64,000 nucleotides of DNA. Origin: JAHIYG01 sp041306075. Lineage in GTDB: Archaea; Altiarchaeota; Altiarchaeia; IMC4; SCGC-AAA252-I15. The position numbers and the translations under genes are program-made. The stretch covers positions 1-64,000 of the forward strand of contig JBFYKH010000007.1 of the NCBI GenBank assembly GCA_041306075.1. Reading direction: 5' to 3'. Shown in pieces: positions 1 to 8,049 of this stretch. Positions within the stretch are counted from its first letter, which is position 1. The number at the start of each line of letters is the position of its first letter. Under the pieces are notes generated by a model. That model saw only the letters and a list, made by a program, of their open reading frames with translations. It did no database searches and had not been told where the DNA came from.

Positions 1-687
1 CGGTATCATCTGCGGGGGGCCGGTCACCACGGACTCGACGGCGTAAAGGGCCTGGGCGATGAGCGCCGCCGCGGAACAGATTATGAGGGCTTCGGGCAGG
101 TTCGACCTCAAATACGAGGCCGACGACCTGAAGTAGCCCGGCAAGTCCATGTCGTAGAACGCGGCCATGTAAGACAGGGGCATCAGCGCCACCCCCAACA
201 CCAGGAACCCAGCCGAGGCGGCCGCCGCCGCGGCGAAGCCGGCGGCCAATGCGGCCGTCAGGCTATGGGCCGCGTAAAATCCGACGGCCGGGGCGAACAG
301 GAGAATGGGGAGGGCGAGCAGCGTATACGATGCCGCGTTCACGCTGAAGACCCGCCGCCACCTCGCCAGGCCCCACGCCCTCAGGGAGTCTACGGTCACA
401 GCCCTCCCGCTGGCAGCGTCCAACGCGCCCCCCATGAGCGCGGCGTCGAACACCGCGCCGACGACAAGCGAGGACGCTATGGCGAGCAACAGCCCGAAGG
501 AGGCGGTTACCAGGATGATGTATGGATTGGCCTTCAAGGCCATTGCCGCGGCCGCGAGCGACATGGGCGCGAGGAGGGTGATGACGACGACGAACATGAC
601 GGCCGCCAACTTGAGCGGCGCGACAAAGAGGAGCAGCCAGCTCCTCCTCAGGACGCCGGGGCCGCCGGCTATGGCGTCAATTATCAT
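1..687 (-). CDS. Multi-pass membrane protein, 3' end beyond window
   Basis: Integral membrane protein of unknown function; 229 codons are visible before it runs off at base 1. The ATG (complement of 685-687) lies inside the end of the upstream gene, whose stop is at 677-679, so the two overlap by 11 bases and are probably translationally coupled. About five Ala/Val/Leu-rich membrane segments are visible. A short polar stretch, YFRSSASYLRSNL, precedes the last one. A similar amphipathic segment recurs in the membrane proteins at 677-1543, 17602-18465 and 57961-58875, so these may form one loose family. No catalytic motif is seen and no function can be assigned. Confidence 0.75.
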   Translation of the reverse strand, partial: MIIDAIAGGPGVLRRSWLLLFVAPLKLAAVMFVVVITLLAPMSLAAAAMALKANPYIILVTASFGLLLAIASSLVVGAVFDAALMGGALDAASGRAVTVDSLRAWGLARWRRVFSVNAASYTLLALPILLFAPAVGFYAAHSLTAALAAGFAAAAAASAGFLVLGVALMPLSYMAAFYDMDLPGYFRSSASYLRSNLPEALIICSAAALIAQALYAVESVVTGPPQMIP

Positions 688-1543
688 CCCTGAGTCCTCC
701 GACCCTCCTGTAGAGGTCGAGCTGCCAGAGCGTCGTTAGCGGCGCGACAACGACGGCGGAGAAGAACACAGTCGCCGCCATGAAAACGGCGAAGCCGACC
801 GCCAATGAAAACAGGATGAGCATTTCGGGCCTTGCTCCCGAAGCGTACCCGGAGAACGGCGTGAACCCGGACAGCACGAGGAAGGCGGCCGGGACCGCGG
901 CGAAGCCAACGAGCTGGCCGACATATGATGCGAGGCCGTACAACAGCCCGGCAGCCAGCCAGTTCCTCCTGAACGCGTCGAAGCCAACCCAGAGCGACTT
1001 GACGAAGCCCCGCCCGGTGAGCACTATGTTATACTGGACGAACATCAGCCCGCAACCGAATGCGAGGCCGAAGAGGATGAAGACGTTGACTCTGAGAAAC
1101 ATCTCGGCCGCGAGCATCGGGACAAGAAGCGCCCCCGCGACCAGCCATGTGAGTGCGTAGAACAGGATAATCCCGAGCACCGCCCGCCCCTCAGGCCGGA
1201 AGGAGTCCATGAACCCCACTGCATCCCCCTTAAGGGCCTTCCAAGCCATCCTGATGGCAGCGGCCGCGAAAAACGCAGGGATGACAGTCACTGCCGCGAT
1301 GGAGGCGAACGCGGCGAGAACGCCGGCAAAGGCGCCCGCCAGCCGTCCGAAGAATACGAAGGACAAGGCGGTCGAAACCGCCATGACTGCCAAGAAAGAA
1401 AGTACGGAGGCGATGGAGAGGGCGTAGGGCGCCCCGAGGACGCGGTTCCTCGCCCATACGGCATAGCCCTCCCTCACGCATTCGCCCAAGTCGACTCCGG
1501 ACACAGATAGGCTATTGCGATTGGGCGTTAATATCGGTTTCAT
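677..1543 (-). CDS. Six-helix membrane protein of unknown function
   Basis: 288-residue integral membrane protein. I count six hydrophobic segments (roughly residues 40-65, 70-96, 122-150, 152-172, 194-224 and 243-270). A polar amphipathic stretch, SLWVGFDAFRRNW, sits before the fifth. The architecture resembles uncharacterised archaeal membrane families of the DUF4013 type; that is a similarity of pattern, not a confirmed match. A TATA-like sequence on this strand (complement of 1574-1581) lies about 34 bases before the ATG, giving a very short leader. It is the first gene of a two-gene minus-strand unit with the partial gene at 1-687, and is divergent from the ribosomal operon. Confidence 0.75.
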   Translation of the reverse strand: MKPILTPNRNSLSVSGVDLGECVREGYAVWARNRVLGAPYALSIASVLSFLAVMAVSTALSFVFFGRLAGAFAGVLAAFASIAAVTVIPAFFAAAAIRMAWKALKGDAVGFMDSFRPEGRAVLGIILFYALTWLVAGALLVPMLAAEMFLRVNVFILFGLAFGCGLMFVQYNIVLTGRGFVKSLWVGFDAFRRNWLAAGLLYGLASYVGQLVGFAAVPAAFLVLSGFTPFSGYASGARPEMLILFSLAVGFAVFMAATVFFSAVVVAPLTTLWQLDLYRRVGGLRDDN

Positions 1544-1572
1544 CGTGCCAGCGGGCTGGAAAAAAACGTTGG

Positions 1573-1582
1573 TTTTTATAGG
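1573..1582. promoter_or_regulatory. TATA-like box shared by divergent operons
   Basis: The sequence tttttatagg reads as a TATA element on both strands. On the minus strand it lies about 34 bases before the ATG at 1543. On the plus strand it would start transcription near 1603, about 89 bases before rpl3. A second candidate plus-strand box (tatagataa) lies at 1591-1599. Whether one or both are used cannot be decided here. Confidence 0.5.
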
Positions 1583-1644
1583 TGAAGTGGCTATAGATAA
1601 GAGCAGTTTTTTCTAAGAAAGCTGCCATGCTATTCTGACGGTGG

Positions 1645-1681
1645 AGCCGCCCCGAAAGGGCGGTTTGCGGCTGTCTTTTTT
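1645..1681 (+). promoter_or_regulatory. Leader hairpin with T-tract upstream of rpl3
   Basis: The leader of the ribosomal operon holds a perfect 6-bp stem (CCGCCC 1647-1652, GGGCGG 1658-1663, loop CGAAA). An overlapping alternative stem pairs AGCCG (1645-1649) with CGGCT (1668-1672). The structure is followed by six Ts at 1676-1681, ten bases before the rpl3 ATG. A GC hairpin followed by a T-run before the first gene is the shape of an attenuator or an r-protein binding site. The pairing is seen; the regulatory role is inferred. Confidence 0.5.
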
Positions 1682-1691
1682 AAGAAGGCCT

Positions 1692-2678
1692 ATGGCGCAT
1701 CGTAACCGCCCCGTAGCGGGCTCAAGGGCGTATCGTCCTCTCAAGAGGGCGCGGCAGCAGAAGCCGAGAATACACTCGTGGCCGGCCGGGGAATCCAAGG
1801 TCATGGGGTTCACGGGCTACAAGGCCGGCATGACCCACTGCATCGCCCTTGACGAAAACAAGGGTTCCGTATCCTCAGGCTCTGAAGTATTCGTCCCCGT
1901 AACCGTCATCGAAGTCCCGCCAGTCAAGGTCGTCGGCATCAGGCTCTACAAGAAAGGTCTCGGCGGCGAGGAGGCGTTCACCGACATATGGTGCGAAACC
2001 CCCGGAGACGACGTCGCCAAGCGGTCCTCGATACCATCCAAGCCGGAATCCGCAAGGAAGCTCGCAGAAGCGGAGAAGGAGCTGAAGAACGTCTCGGAAG
2101 TCAGGTTAATCATATCAAGCCAGCCGGCGCTGACGAACTCGCCGCAGAAGATACCGGACATAATGGAGATGGCGTTGAGCGGAGACATCGGCGCGAAATT
2201 CGCGCACGCCCGCGAGGTGCTCGGGAAGAACATCTCCGTCAAGGACGTGTTCAAGGAGAAGACTTTCGTGGACGTCACCTCCGTCACCAAGGGCAAAGGA
2301 TACGGCGGCGTCATAGAGCGTTACGGAGTCAGAAAACAGCCCCGGAAAGCGAAAGGCAAGCGAAGGCACCCGGGAACCGGCGGCTCATGGCACCCGGCCC
2401 ACAAGCTGTGGGTGGAGCCGCTACCGGGACAGGTCGGCTACCACACGAGGACCGAATGCAACAAGCTCATAATGAAGATAGGCGACCAGGGCGGGGAAGT
2501 CTCCCCTGCAGGCGGGTTCCTCCACTACGGGCCCGTAAAGAGCGAATACGTGATGCTCTACGGCAGCGTCCCAGGGCCGGCGAAGAGGATAGTCCGGCTC
2601 AGCTTCCCCAGAAGAAGCCACGACCCCTCCAGCTACACGCTCAAACACATAGACCTAAGCTCGAAGCAGGGTGCATAA
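1692..2678 (+). CDS. rpl3: 50S ribosomal protein L3 (uL3)
   Basis: Large-subunit protein L3, 328 residues. The ATG at 1692 is chosen because it gives the archaeal N-terminus MAHRNRPVAGSRAYRPLKRA; an upstream in-frame ATG at 1641 lies within the leader hairpin and adds a non-conserved extension. The central FTGYKAGMTH and the later KGKGYGG...RKQPRKAKGKRRHPGTGG region are the L3 core and the loop reaching towards the peptidyl-transferase centre. It is the first gene of the translation super-cluster, and its stop at 2676-2678 is one base before rpl4. Confidence 0.96.
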   Translation: MAHRNRPVAGSRAYRPLKRARQQKPRIHSWPAGESKVMGFTGYKAGMTHCIALDENKGSVSSGSEVFVPVTVIEVPPVKVVGIRLYKKGLGGEEAFTDIWCETPGDDVAKRSSIPSKPESARKLAEAEKELKNVSEVRLIISSQPALTNSPQKIPDIMEMALSGDIGAKFAHAREVLGKNISVKDVFKEKTFVDVTSVTKGKGYGGVIERYGVRKQPRKAKGKRRHPGTGGSWHPAHKLWVEPLPGQVGYHTRTECNKLIMKIGDQGGEVSPAGGFLHYGPVKSEYVMLYGSVPGPAKRIVRLSFPRRSHDPSSYTLKHIDLSSKQGA

Positions 2679-2679
2679 C

Positions 2680-3405
2680 ATGGTGAACATACTGTCGCTC
2701 GAAGGGAAGCCAAAGGGGAAGGCGCAATTGCCCGAGGCATTCAAGACCCCCTACAGGCCCGACCTCATACAGAAGGCCGTGGTGGCGGAGCAGGGCTCCA
2801 GGCGACAGCCTTACGCGACCGACGTCGAAGCGGGCCTCAGGACGAGCGGAGACTATTTCGGCTCAAGGCGCAACAGGTTCAGGCAGACCATCAACAAGGG
2901 CATGAGCAGGCTCCCCCGGCTCAAGACCGGCGGCGGAGGCCTAGGCCGTGTCATCAGGCTGCCGAGCGCGAGGGGCGGCCGACGCGCGCACCCTCCGAAA
3001 GGCAAGGACTACTCGAAGAAGGTCAACCGAAAGGAGCTCAAGCTGGCGTTATACTCCGCTGTAGCTGCGACAGCCGACCTGGAACTTGTCAAGCAAAGAG
3101 GCCACTCCGTCTCCATAAAGGAGCTGCCACTCATAATCGAGGACGGGATACAAGAGCTGAAGAAGGCGTCGGAGCTGTCGAAGGCCCTGAAGGCGCTCGG
3201 GCTCCAAGACGAGCTATCCTCTGAAAGGAAGGCTAAGGCGCTCATAGTCGTCGGCGAAGACAAAGGCGTCGTCAAGGCGGCGGGCAGCATACCAGGCGTC
3301 GACGTGTCGACCGTAGACGCCCTGACCGTCGAAGACCTCGCACCCGGCACGCAAGCCGGCAGACTCACGATATGGAGCGAATCAGCTCTCCGGGGGCTGA
3401 AATAG
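2680..3405 (+). CDS. rpl4: 50S ribosomal protein L4 (uL4)
   Basis: Large-subunit protein L4, 241 residues, which lines the exit tunnel. The signature region after residue 50 (GDYFGSRRNRFRQTINKGMSR, then GGGGLGRVIRLPSARGGRRAHPP) is the archaeal/eukaryotic tunnel loop. The ATG at 2680 is preferred over an in-frame GTG at 2671 that overlaps rpl3; GGGTG at 2670-2674 could act as a weak ribosome site. The stop codon directly abuts rpl23. Confidence 0.96.
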   Translation: MVNILSLEGKPKGKAQLPEAFKTPYRPDLIQKAVVAEQGSRRQPYATDVEAGLRTSGDYFGSRRNRFRQTINKGMSRLPRLKTGGGGLGRVIRLPSARGGRRAHPPKGKDYSKKVNRKELKLALYSAVAATADLELVKQRGHSVSIKELPLIIEDGIQELKKASELSKALKALGLQDELSSERKAKALIVVGEDKGVVKAAGSIPGVDVSTVDALTVEDLAPGTQAGRLTIWSESALRGLK

Positions 3406-3666
3406 ATGGACCCGCAGGAGACGCTACTATACCCGCTGATGGGCGAGAAGGCCACCATGATGAGGGAGAAGGAGAACGTCCTCACTTTCATAGTCAGCAA
3501 GAAGGCAGACAAGAAGGCGGTTAAGGCGGCCGCGGAAAAACTCCTGAACGTCAAGGTTATCGACGTCAGGGTCATGCACACCACAGACGGCCTGAAAAAG
3601 GCCCACGTCAGGCTCGACAAGAAGCACAGCGCCGACGAGATAGCTTCGCAGATGGGGGTGCTCTGA
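3406..3666 (+). CDS. rpl23: 50S ribosomal protein L23 (uL23)
   Basis: Large-subunit protein L23, 86 residues, at the tunnel exit where it contacts SRP. It has the typical archaeal form with no N-terminal extension: the PLMGEKATMMREKENVLTF segment followed by the basic KKADKKAVKAAAEKL helix and the NVKVIDVRVM strand. It starts immediately after the rpl4 stop and its own stop shares one base with the rpl2 ATG, so it is tightly coupled. Confidence 0.95.
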   Translation: MDPQETLLYPLMGEKATMMREKENVLTFIVSKKADKKAVKAAAEKLLNVKVIDVRVMHTTDGLKKAHVRLDKKHSADEIASQMGVL

Positions 3667-4391
3667 TGCCGAACAGGAACATACCCCAGAGGCGCGGCAG
3701 GGGCACTCCTAGGTACAGGAGCCCGTCCCACCGGTACAAGGGCGACATAACCTACCCGCGGATGGACTACGGGGGGCTCATCACCGGCCAAATAGTCTCA
3801 TTCATAGACGACCCGGGCAGGACGGCGCCACTCGCCGAAGTCCTCCTGGACGACTTCTCATCGACCAAGATGATAGCTGCGGAAGGCCTGAGCGTAGGCC
3901 AGATACTCGAACTGGGCTCAAAGGCCAAGGTCAGCCCGGGGACCGTCCTGCCGCTCGCCAACATCCTCCCGGGCACGGAGGTCTTCAACGTCGAAGTCCA
4001 GCCCGGCGACGGAGGCAAGGCGGTCAGGACCTCAGGGACGACCGCGCTCGTCGTCATGCACGACAAGCTCGCAGGCACTACCCAGATAAAGCTGCCTTCA
4101 AAGAAAACCACGATCGTACAGAGCATCGCATTGGCCACCGTCGGCCGCGTAGCGGGCGCAGGCAGGCCGGACAAGCCGATGGTGCACGCAGGCCAGAACT
4201 TCTACCGATTCAGGAGCCGCGGCAAGCTGTGGCCCGTGGTCGTGGGCCGCGCCAAGAACGCAGTCGACCACAAGCACGGAGGAGGCCGCCACCCGCACGT
4301 CGGCAGGCCGACGACAGTCTCAAGGAACGCCCCGCCGGGAAGGAAGGTAGGTCACATAGCGGCAAGGAGGACGGGGCTGAAGAAGAAGTGA
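3666..4391 (+). CDS. rpl2: 50S ribosomal protein L2 (uL2)
   Basis: Large-subunit protein L2, 241 residues, needed for subunit association and peptidyl transfer. The N-terminal RGRGTPRYRSPSHRYKGDI and the C-terminal NAVDHKHGGGRHPHVGRP region, containing the conserved functional histidine, are both intact. The length is normal for Archaea. The ATG overlaps the rpl23 stop by one base. Confidence 0.97.
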   Translation: MPNRNIPQRRGRGTPRYRSPSHRYKGDITYPRMDYGGLITGQIVSFIDDPGRTAPLAEVLLDDFSSTKMIAAEGLSVGQILELGSKAKVSPGTVLPLANILPGTEVFNVEVQPGDGGKAVRTSGTTALVVMHDKLAGTTQIKLPSKKTTIVQSIALATVGRVAGAGRPDKPMVHAGQNFYRFRSRGKLWPVVVGRAKNAVDHKHGGGRHPHVGRPTTVSRNAPPGRKVGHIAARRTGLKKK

Positions 4392-4395
4392 TACC

Positions 4396-4794
4396 ATGGT
4401 GAAGAGGGAAGCGCAGTACAGGGGCCACACGGCCGAAGAGCTCATGAAGATGAGCGAAGACGAGGTTATGAAGCTCATCACGGCGAGGGCCAGGAGGACC
4501 CTCAGGAGAGGCCTGACTCCGGAGCAGTCCACGCTCCTTGAGCGCATCGACGAGGCGAAGAAGAGCGGCCAGAAGACCGCCATAAGAACGCACGTGAGGG
4601 ACATGATAATCCTGCCGAAGATGGTCGGACTCAAGTTCGGGGTCTACAACGGGAAGGACTTCACAGAATTCGAAGTCACGACCGAGATGGTGGGCCGCTA
4701 CCTCAGCGAGTTCACCTACTGCCGCAAGCCGGTGAGGCACGGGGCGCCGGGCGTCGGAGCCACGAGGTCGTCGCTGTTCGTGCCGATAAAGTAA
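4396..4794 (+). CDS. rps19: 30S ribosomal protein S19 (uS19)
   Basis: Small-subunit protein S19 of the A-site finger/head, 132 residues. The archaeal N-terminal extension (MVKREAQYRGHTAEELMKM) precedes the S19 core: KTAIRTHVRDMIILPKMVG, then the GRYLSEFTYCRKPVRHGAPG signature near the C-terminus. Four bases separate it from rpl2 and one base from rpl22. Confidence 0.96.
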   Translation: MVKREAQYRGHTAEELMKMSEDEVMKLITARARRTLRRGLTPEQSTLLERIDEAKKSGQKTAIRTHVRDMIILPKMVGLKFGVYNGKDFTEFEVTTEMVGRYLSEFTYCRKPVRHGAPGVGATRSSLFVPIK

Positions 4795-4795
4795 A

Positions 4796-5239
4796 ATGGA
4801 GTTGAAGTACTCGATCAAGCCGGGCGAGAAAACCGTCAAGGCGATGGGCAGGGACATGAACGTGTCCTTCAAGGACATGATAATGATAGCCGAGGCCCTG
4901 AAGGGTATGAAGCTCCCGGCCGCGGTCAAGCTCCTGGAGGACGTCATCGCCCTGAAGAGGGCGATACCCTACAGGCGCTTCAACAAGGGCATAGGCCACC
5001 GCGTAGGCGACCAGTTCAAGATGGGGAAGTACCCGAAGAAGGGGGCCAAATACGCGCTCGAAATCGTCATGAACCTCCAGGCGAACGCGGAGTTCAAGGG
5101 CTACGACCCGGAGCGCGTCACCATAATCCACTCGCAGGCGCTCCTTGGCATATGCAGGCCCAGGAGGAAGCCTAAGGGCAGATACACAACATGGGAGACG
5201 GAGTACTGCCACATGCAGCTTGTGGGCAGGGAGAAGTAA
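4796..5239 (+). CDS. rpl22: 50S ribosomal protein L22 (uL22)
   Basis: Large-subunit protein L22, 147 residues, lining the nascent-chain tunnel. The pattern KAMGRDMNVSFKDMIMIAEA, then KRAIPYRRFNKGIGHR and the C-terminal HSQALLGICRPRRKPKGRY is the archaeal L17/L22 form. The gene starts one base after the rps19 stop and is followed by rps3 after one base. Confidence 0.95.
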   Translation: MELKYSIKPGEKTVKAMGRDMNVSFKDMIMIAEALKGMKLPAAVKLLEDVIALKRAIPYRRFNKGIGHRVGDQFKMGKYPKKGAKYALEIVMNLQANAEFKGYDPERVTIIHSQALLGICRPRRKPKGRYTTWETEYCHMQLVGREK

Positions 5240-5240
5240 A

Positions 5241-5978
5241 ATGGCGATTGAGAGGCATTTCATACAGGAGGGCGTGATAAGGAGCGAGATAGAGAGTTTC
5301 CTCCGCAACGAGCTGAACCGGGCAGGCTACAGCGGAATCAACATACAGAAGACGCCGCTGACGACGAGGGTCATACTCTACGTCGAGAAGCCCCCCATCG
5401 TGATAGGCAAGAAGGGCAAGAGGATAAACACGCTCACGACGCTCCTGCACGAGAAGTTCGGCATCGAGAACCCGTCCATAGACGTCCAGAAGATAGAGCA
5501 GCCGACCCTCGACCCGAACATCATATCACGAAGGGTCGCGGCCGCCCTCGAGCGGAACATGAACAGGAGAAGGATAGCCTACAAGGCCGTCAGGGCCGTC
5601 ATGGGCTCAGGGGCGTTGGGCGTCGAGGTCATACTCTCCGGGAAGATAGTCGGCAAGGGCGGACGGTCCAGGACGGAGAAGTACTCGGAAGGATACATGA
5701 GAAACACCGGCGAGAGCGCCAAGCTCGTGAGAATCGGCTCCACGCAGGCCGCCCTGAAGGCAGGCGTCATCGGAGTCACAGTCAAAATCGTCCCGCCGGC
5801 GACGAAGTTCCCGGACCAGATAAGCGTCATACTGGGCGTCCCGGAGCCTGAGAAGCCGCAGGAGAAGAAAAAGAAGGCGACGAGGAAGAGGAAGCCGAAG
5901 GCGGCTGAGACGGCTCCAGAGGAGCCAGCGGAAGCACCCGCCGCCCCCGAGGAGACAGGGAAACAAGAAAGCGCTTAA
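5241..5978 (+). CDS. rps3: 30S ribosomal protein S3 (uS3)
   Basis: Small-subunit protein S3 at the mRNA entry, 245 residues. The ATG at 5241 gives the archaeal N-terminus MAIERHFIQEGV; longer in-frame readings overlap rpl22. The KH domain contains the GKKGKR loop near residue 55, and the second domain is intact (GKGGRSRTEKYSEG). From about residue 210 the tail is low-complexity, Lys then Ala/Glu/Pro-rich, and probably disordered. It ends the first translational block; a TATA-like box overlaps its stop region. Confidence 0.96.
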   Translation: MAIERHFIQEGVIRSEIESFLRNELNRAGYSGINIQKTPLTTRVILYVEKPPIVIGKKGKRINTLTTLLHEKFGIENPSIDVQKIEQPTLDPNIISRRVAAALERNMNRRRIAYKAVRAVMGSGALGVEVILSGKIVGKGGRSRTEKYSEGYMRNTGESAKLVRIGSTQAALKAGVIGVTVKIVPPATKFPDQISVILGVPEPEKPQEKKKKATRKRKPKAAETAPEEPAEAPAAPEETGKQESA

Positions 5979-5981
5979 ATA
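5974..5981 (+). promoter_or_regulatory. Internal TATA-like box before rpl29
   Basis: The sequence cttaaata overlaps the last codons of rps3 and lies about 32 bases before the rpl29 ATG; a second AT-rich motif (agtatatact) follows at 5991-6000. It probably gives an internal, nearly leaderless promoter for the distal half of the operon. Confidence 0.5.
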
Positions 5982-6009
5982 CACCAAATTAGTATATACT
6001 ATCCCAAAA

Positions 6010-6243
6010 ATGGCGATAATCCGTTCAAGTGAAATACAGGGCATGAACGACTCTGAGATGGATGAACGACTGACCCAGCTGAGGAAGGAGCTCATGAAGA
6101 TACGAGGCGTCCTCGCATCCGGAGGGATTCCCGAAGAAGTCGGCAAGGCCAGGGAGATAAGGCGCACAATCGCGCGCATCAAGACCATCAAGGCCCAGAA
6201 GAAGGCCGGCAAGGGTGGCGGGGAGGTAAAAGGTAGGAAATGA
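6010..6243 (+). CDS. rpl29: 50S ribosomal protein L29 (uL29)
   Basis: Large-subunit protein L29, 77 residues, near the tunnel exit. It is the usual two-helix protein: RSSEIQGMNDSEMDERLTQL, then the REIRRTIARIKTI helix and a basic tail. A 31-base gap separates it from rps3 and holds a TATA-like box, so it may also begin a leaderless transcript. Its stop overlaps the aIF1 ATG (ATGA). Confidence 0.93.
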   Translation: MAIIRSSEIQGMNDSEMDERLTQLRKELMKIRGVLASGGIPEEVGKAREIRRTIARIKTIKAQKKAGKGGGEVKGRK

Positions 6244-6536
6244 ATTGCCCCAAGTGCGGTCTGCCGAAGGAACTCTGCGTCTGCGATGAGATGACCCGTG
6301 TCGGCCAGAAAATCAAGGTCCGCGGGGACAAGAGGCGCTACGGCAAATACGTGACCGTGATAGAGGGCTTCGACAACGTCGACGTCGACAAGGTCGCCAA
6401 AGACCTCAAGACGAAGATGGCGTGCGGCGGCACATCAAAGAACAACGTCATCGAACTCCAAGGCAACCACGTCAAACGCGTCAAGGAAGTCCTGGCAGGC
6501 ATGGGCTTCTCCGACGACATGATAGACGTCGCCTGA
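6240..6536 (+). CDS. Translation initiation factor aIF1 (SUI1 family)
   Basis: aIF1 monitors start-codon selection on the small subunit. This 98-residue protein carries the SUI1 core: GKYVTVIEGFDNVDVDKVAK, KTKMACGGTSKNN and IELQGNHVKRVKEVL. An N-terminal Cys cluster CPKCGLPKELCVC (residues 3-15) looks like a small zinc knuckle, as in several archaeal aIF1 proteins. The ATG overlaps the rpl29 stop. Its place between L29 and Rpp29 is the classical archaeal order. Confidence 0.93.
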   Translation: MNCPKCGLPKELCVCDEMTRVGQKIKVRGDKRRYGKYVTVIEGFDNVDVDKVAKDLKTKMACGGTSKNNVIELQGNHVKRVKEVLAGMGFSDDMIDVA

Positions 6537-6566
6537 TATCAAGTCCAGAGCCATTCTAGGCAAAGG

Positions 6567-6836
6567 ATGATAACCCCCTACAACATACTCCGGCACGAAT
6601 TGACCGGCCTGCCGGTCAAGGCGTCCCACGGGGGCAAGACGGTCGAAGGCGTCGTGGACGACGAGACCGAGAAGACGATCAAGATAAAGACCCCCAAGGG
6701 GGTCGAAACGGTAGTCAAGGAATCCAGCGTGCTGGAACTCAGGCTGCCATCAGGCGCGGCCGTATCGGTCGAAGGCAGGCTAATCGCCTCCAGGCCGGAA
6801 GACCGCGTCAAGAAAAAGCATAGGATAAGGTTTTGA
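6567..6836 (+). CDS. rnp1: Ribonuclease P protein component 1 (Rpp29/Pop4)
   Basis: Protein subunit of RNase P that partners the RNase P RNA in 5' tRNA maturation; 89 residues. The Sm-like beta-barrel is seen in GLPVKASHGGKTVEGVVDDE, TIKIKTPKGVETVVKES and the closing GRLIASRPEDRVKKK motif typical of archaeal Rpp29. A 30-base gap follows aIF1. The stop overlaps the region of possible rps17 starts. A second RNase P protein, Pop5, lies at 62075. Confidence 0.94.
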   Translation: MITPYNILRHELTGLPVKASHGGKTVEGVVDDETEKTIKIKTPKGVETVVKESSVLELRLPSGAAVSVEGRLIASRPEDRVKKKHRIRF

Positions 6837-6838
6837 AC

Positions 6839-7240
6839 ATGGAATGCAAGGACAGGAACTGCCCGGTGCACGGAACCCTCTCGGCGAGGGGGACAGTGAT
6901 GGACGGGCGGGTAGTCTCAGACAAGATGCAGGGGACGGTCATCGTCCAAAGGGACCTGATGATAAAGGTCAAGAAGTACGACCGTTACAAGAGGAGCAGG
7001 TCCAGGATACCGGCCCACAACCCCCCTTGCATGGGCGTCAAGGCAGGCGACCTAGTGCGGATAATGGAGTGCCGCAAGCTCGCCAAGACCGTCAGTTTCG
7101 TCGTAATAGAGAAGCTCGGCAAGCCAGACCAGGCGAAGCCAGAGGACAAGGCGCCGGCGGAAGCCCATAAGGCCGAAGCCAAGAAGCCGGCTAAGAAGCA
7201 TGCGAAGAAGCCGGCCAAGAAGGTGACATCCGATGGCTAA
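6839..7240 (+). CDS. rps17: 30S ribosomal protein S17 (uS17)
   Basis: Primary 16S rRNA-binding protein S17, 133 residues. The core GRVVSDKMQGTVIVQRDL and KKYDRYKRSRSRIPAHNPPC is intact, and the N-terminal CKDRNCPVHG is the archaeal form. The ATG at 6839 is preferred to a TTG at 6833 that would add two residues. The last 35 residues or so are a Lys/Ala/Pro tail (KKPAKKHAKKPAKK), longer than usual and probably disordered. It overlaps rpl14 by eight bases. Confidence 0.94.
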   Translation: MECKDRNCPVHGTLSARGTVMDGRVVSDKMQGTVIVQRDLMIKVKKYDRYKRSRSRIPAHNPPCMGVKAGDLVRIMECRKLAKTVSFVVIEKLGKPDQAKPEDKAPAEAHKAEAKKPAKKHAKKPAKKVTSDG

Positions 7241-7673
7241 GCCCCTGGGCGGAATACCCAAGAACCTGCCGCTCGGCAGGGCGGTCGCGGCCAACGTCAC
7301 CAAGGCGGTGACAACCAACGGGCGGCTCATATGCGCCGACAACACCGGCGCCAAGGAGATTGAGATAATCGCTGTCAAGGGATACAAGGGCATACGCAAC
7401 AGGATGCCGGTCGCCGGAGTCGGCGACATGGTAGTCGCCTCAGTCAAGAAGGGCAGGCCCGACATCCGAAAGCAGGTCGTCTACGCGGTGATAATACGCC
7501 AGAGGATGCCTTACCGGCGCGCAAGCGGCACGAGGATAGCGTTCGACGACAACGCCGCGATACTCGTCAGCGAGGAAGGCATGCCGAAGGGCACCGAAAT
7601 AAAGGGCCCCGTCGCCAGGGAGGCGACCGAGAGATGGCAGAAGATAGGCTCGATATCAAGCATCGTAGTGTAA
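7233..7673 (+). CDS. rpl14: 50S ribosomal protein L14 (uL14)
   Basis: Large-subunit protein L14, 146 residues, at the subunit interface. The conserved CADNTGAKEIEIIAVKGYKG, GDMVVASVKKGRP and YRRASGTRIAFDDNAAILV segments are all present. The archaeal N-terminal extension (about 25 residues before the beta-barrel) is normal. It overlaps the end of rps17. Confidence 0.96.
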   Translation: MAKPLGGIPKNLPLGRAVAANVTKAVTTNGRLICADNTGAKEIEIIAVKGYKGIRNRMPVAGVGDMVVASVKKGRPDIRKQVVYAVIIRQRMPYRRASGTRIAFDDNAAILVSEEGMPKGTEIKGPVAREATERWQKIGSISSIVV

Positions 7674-7674
7674 A

Positions 7675-8049
7675 ATGAAAAGGCCAACGTCACAGCAGCC
7701 GAGGAGGCAGAGGAAGTGGCTCTACGAGGCTCCGCTCCATGCGAGGGGCGACCTTGTCTCAGCAGCCCTGGCAAAGGACCTCAAGGAGAAATACAAGCGG
7801 AACAGCCTCCAGGTCAGGAAGGGCGACAAAGTCAAGCTGATGCGCGGCAACATGACAGGCCACAGCGGCGAGGTCATGAGGGTGGACCGGAAGGCGTCCA
7901 AGATATACGTCCAGGGCGTCACAGCCAAGAAGGCCGACGGCAAGATAGTCGAGAGGCCGATACACCCGTCGAACGTCGTCATAACCGAAATATACGAGGA
8001 GGACAAGGAGCGGAAGGACAAGCTCATGAGGAAAACGGAGGCCAAATAA
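7675..8049 (+). CDS. rpl24: 50S ribosomal protein L24 (uL24)
   Basis: Large-subunit assembly initiator L24, 124 residues. The N-terminal archaeal region (QPRRQRKWLYEAPLHAR) is followed by a KOW motif, VRKGDKVKLMRGNMTGHSGE at about residues 47-66, and the VERPIHPSNVVIT strand. It starts one base after rpl14 and its stop shares one base with the rps4e ATG. Confidence 0.95.
   Translation: MKRPTSQQPRRQRKWLYEAPLHARGDLVSAALAKDLKEKYKRNSLQVRKGDKVKLMRGNMTGHSGEVMRVDRKASKIYVQGVTAKKADGKIVERPIHPSNVVITEIYEEDKERKDKLMRKTEAK

Noticed and set aside
1641..1691. Longer L3 start at 1641
   Set aside because: It would translate the leader hairpin and T-tract and add a non-conserved extension before the archaeal L3 N-terminus.
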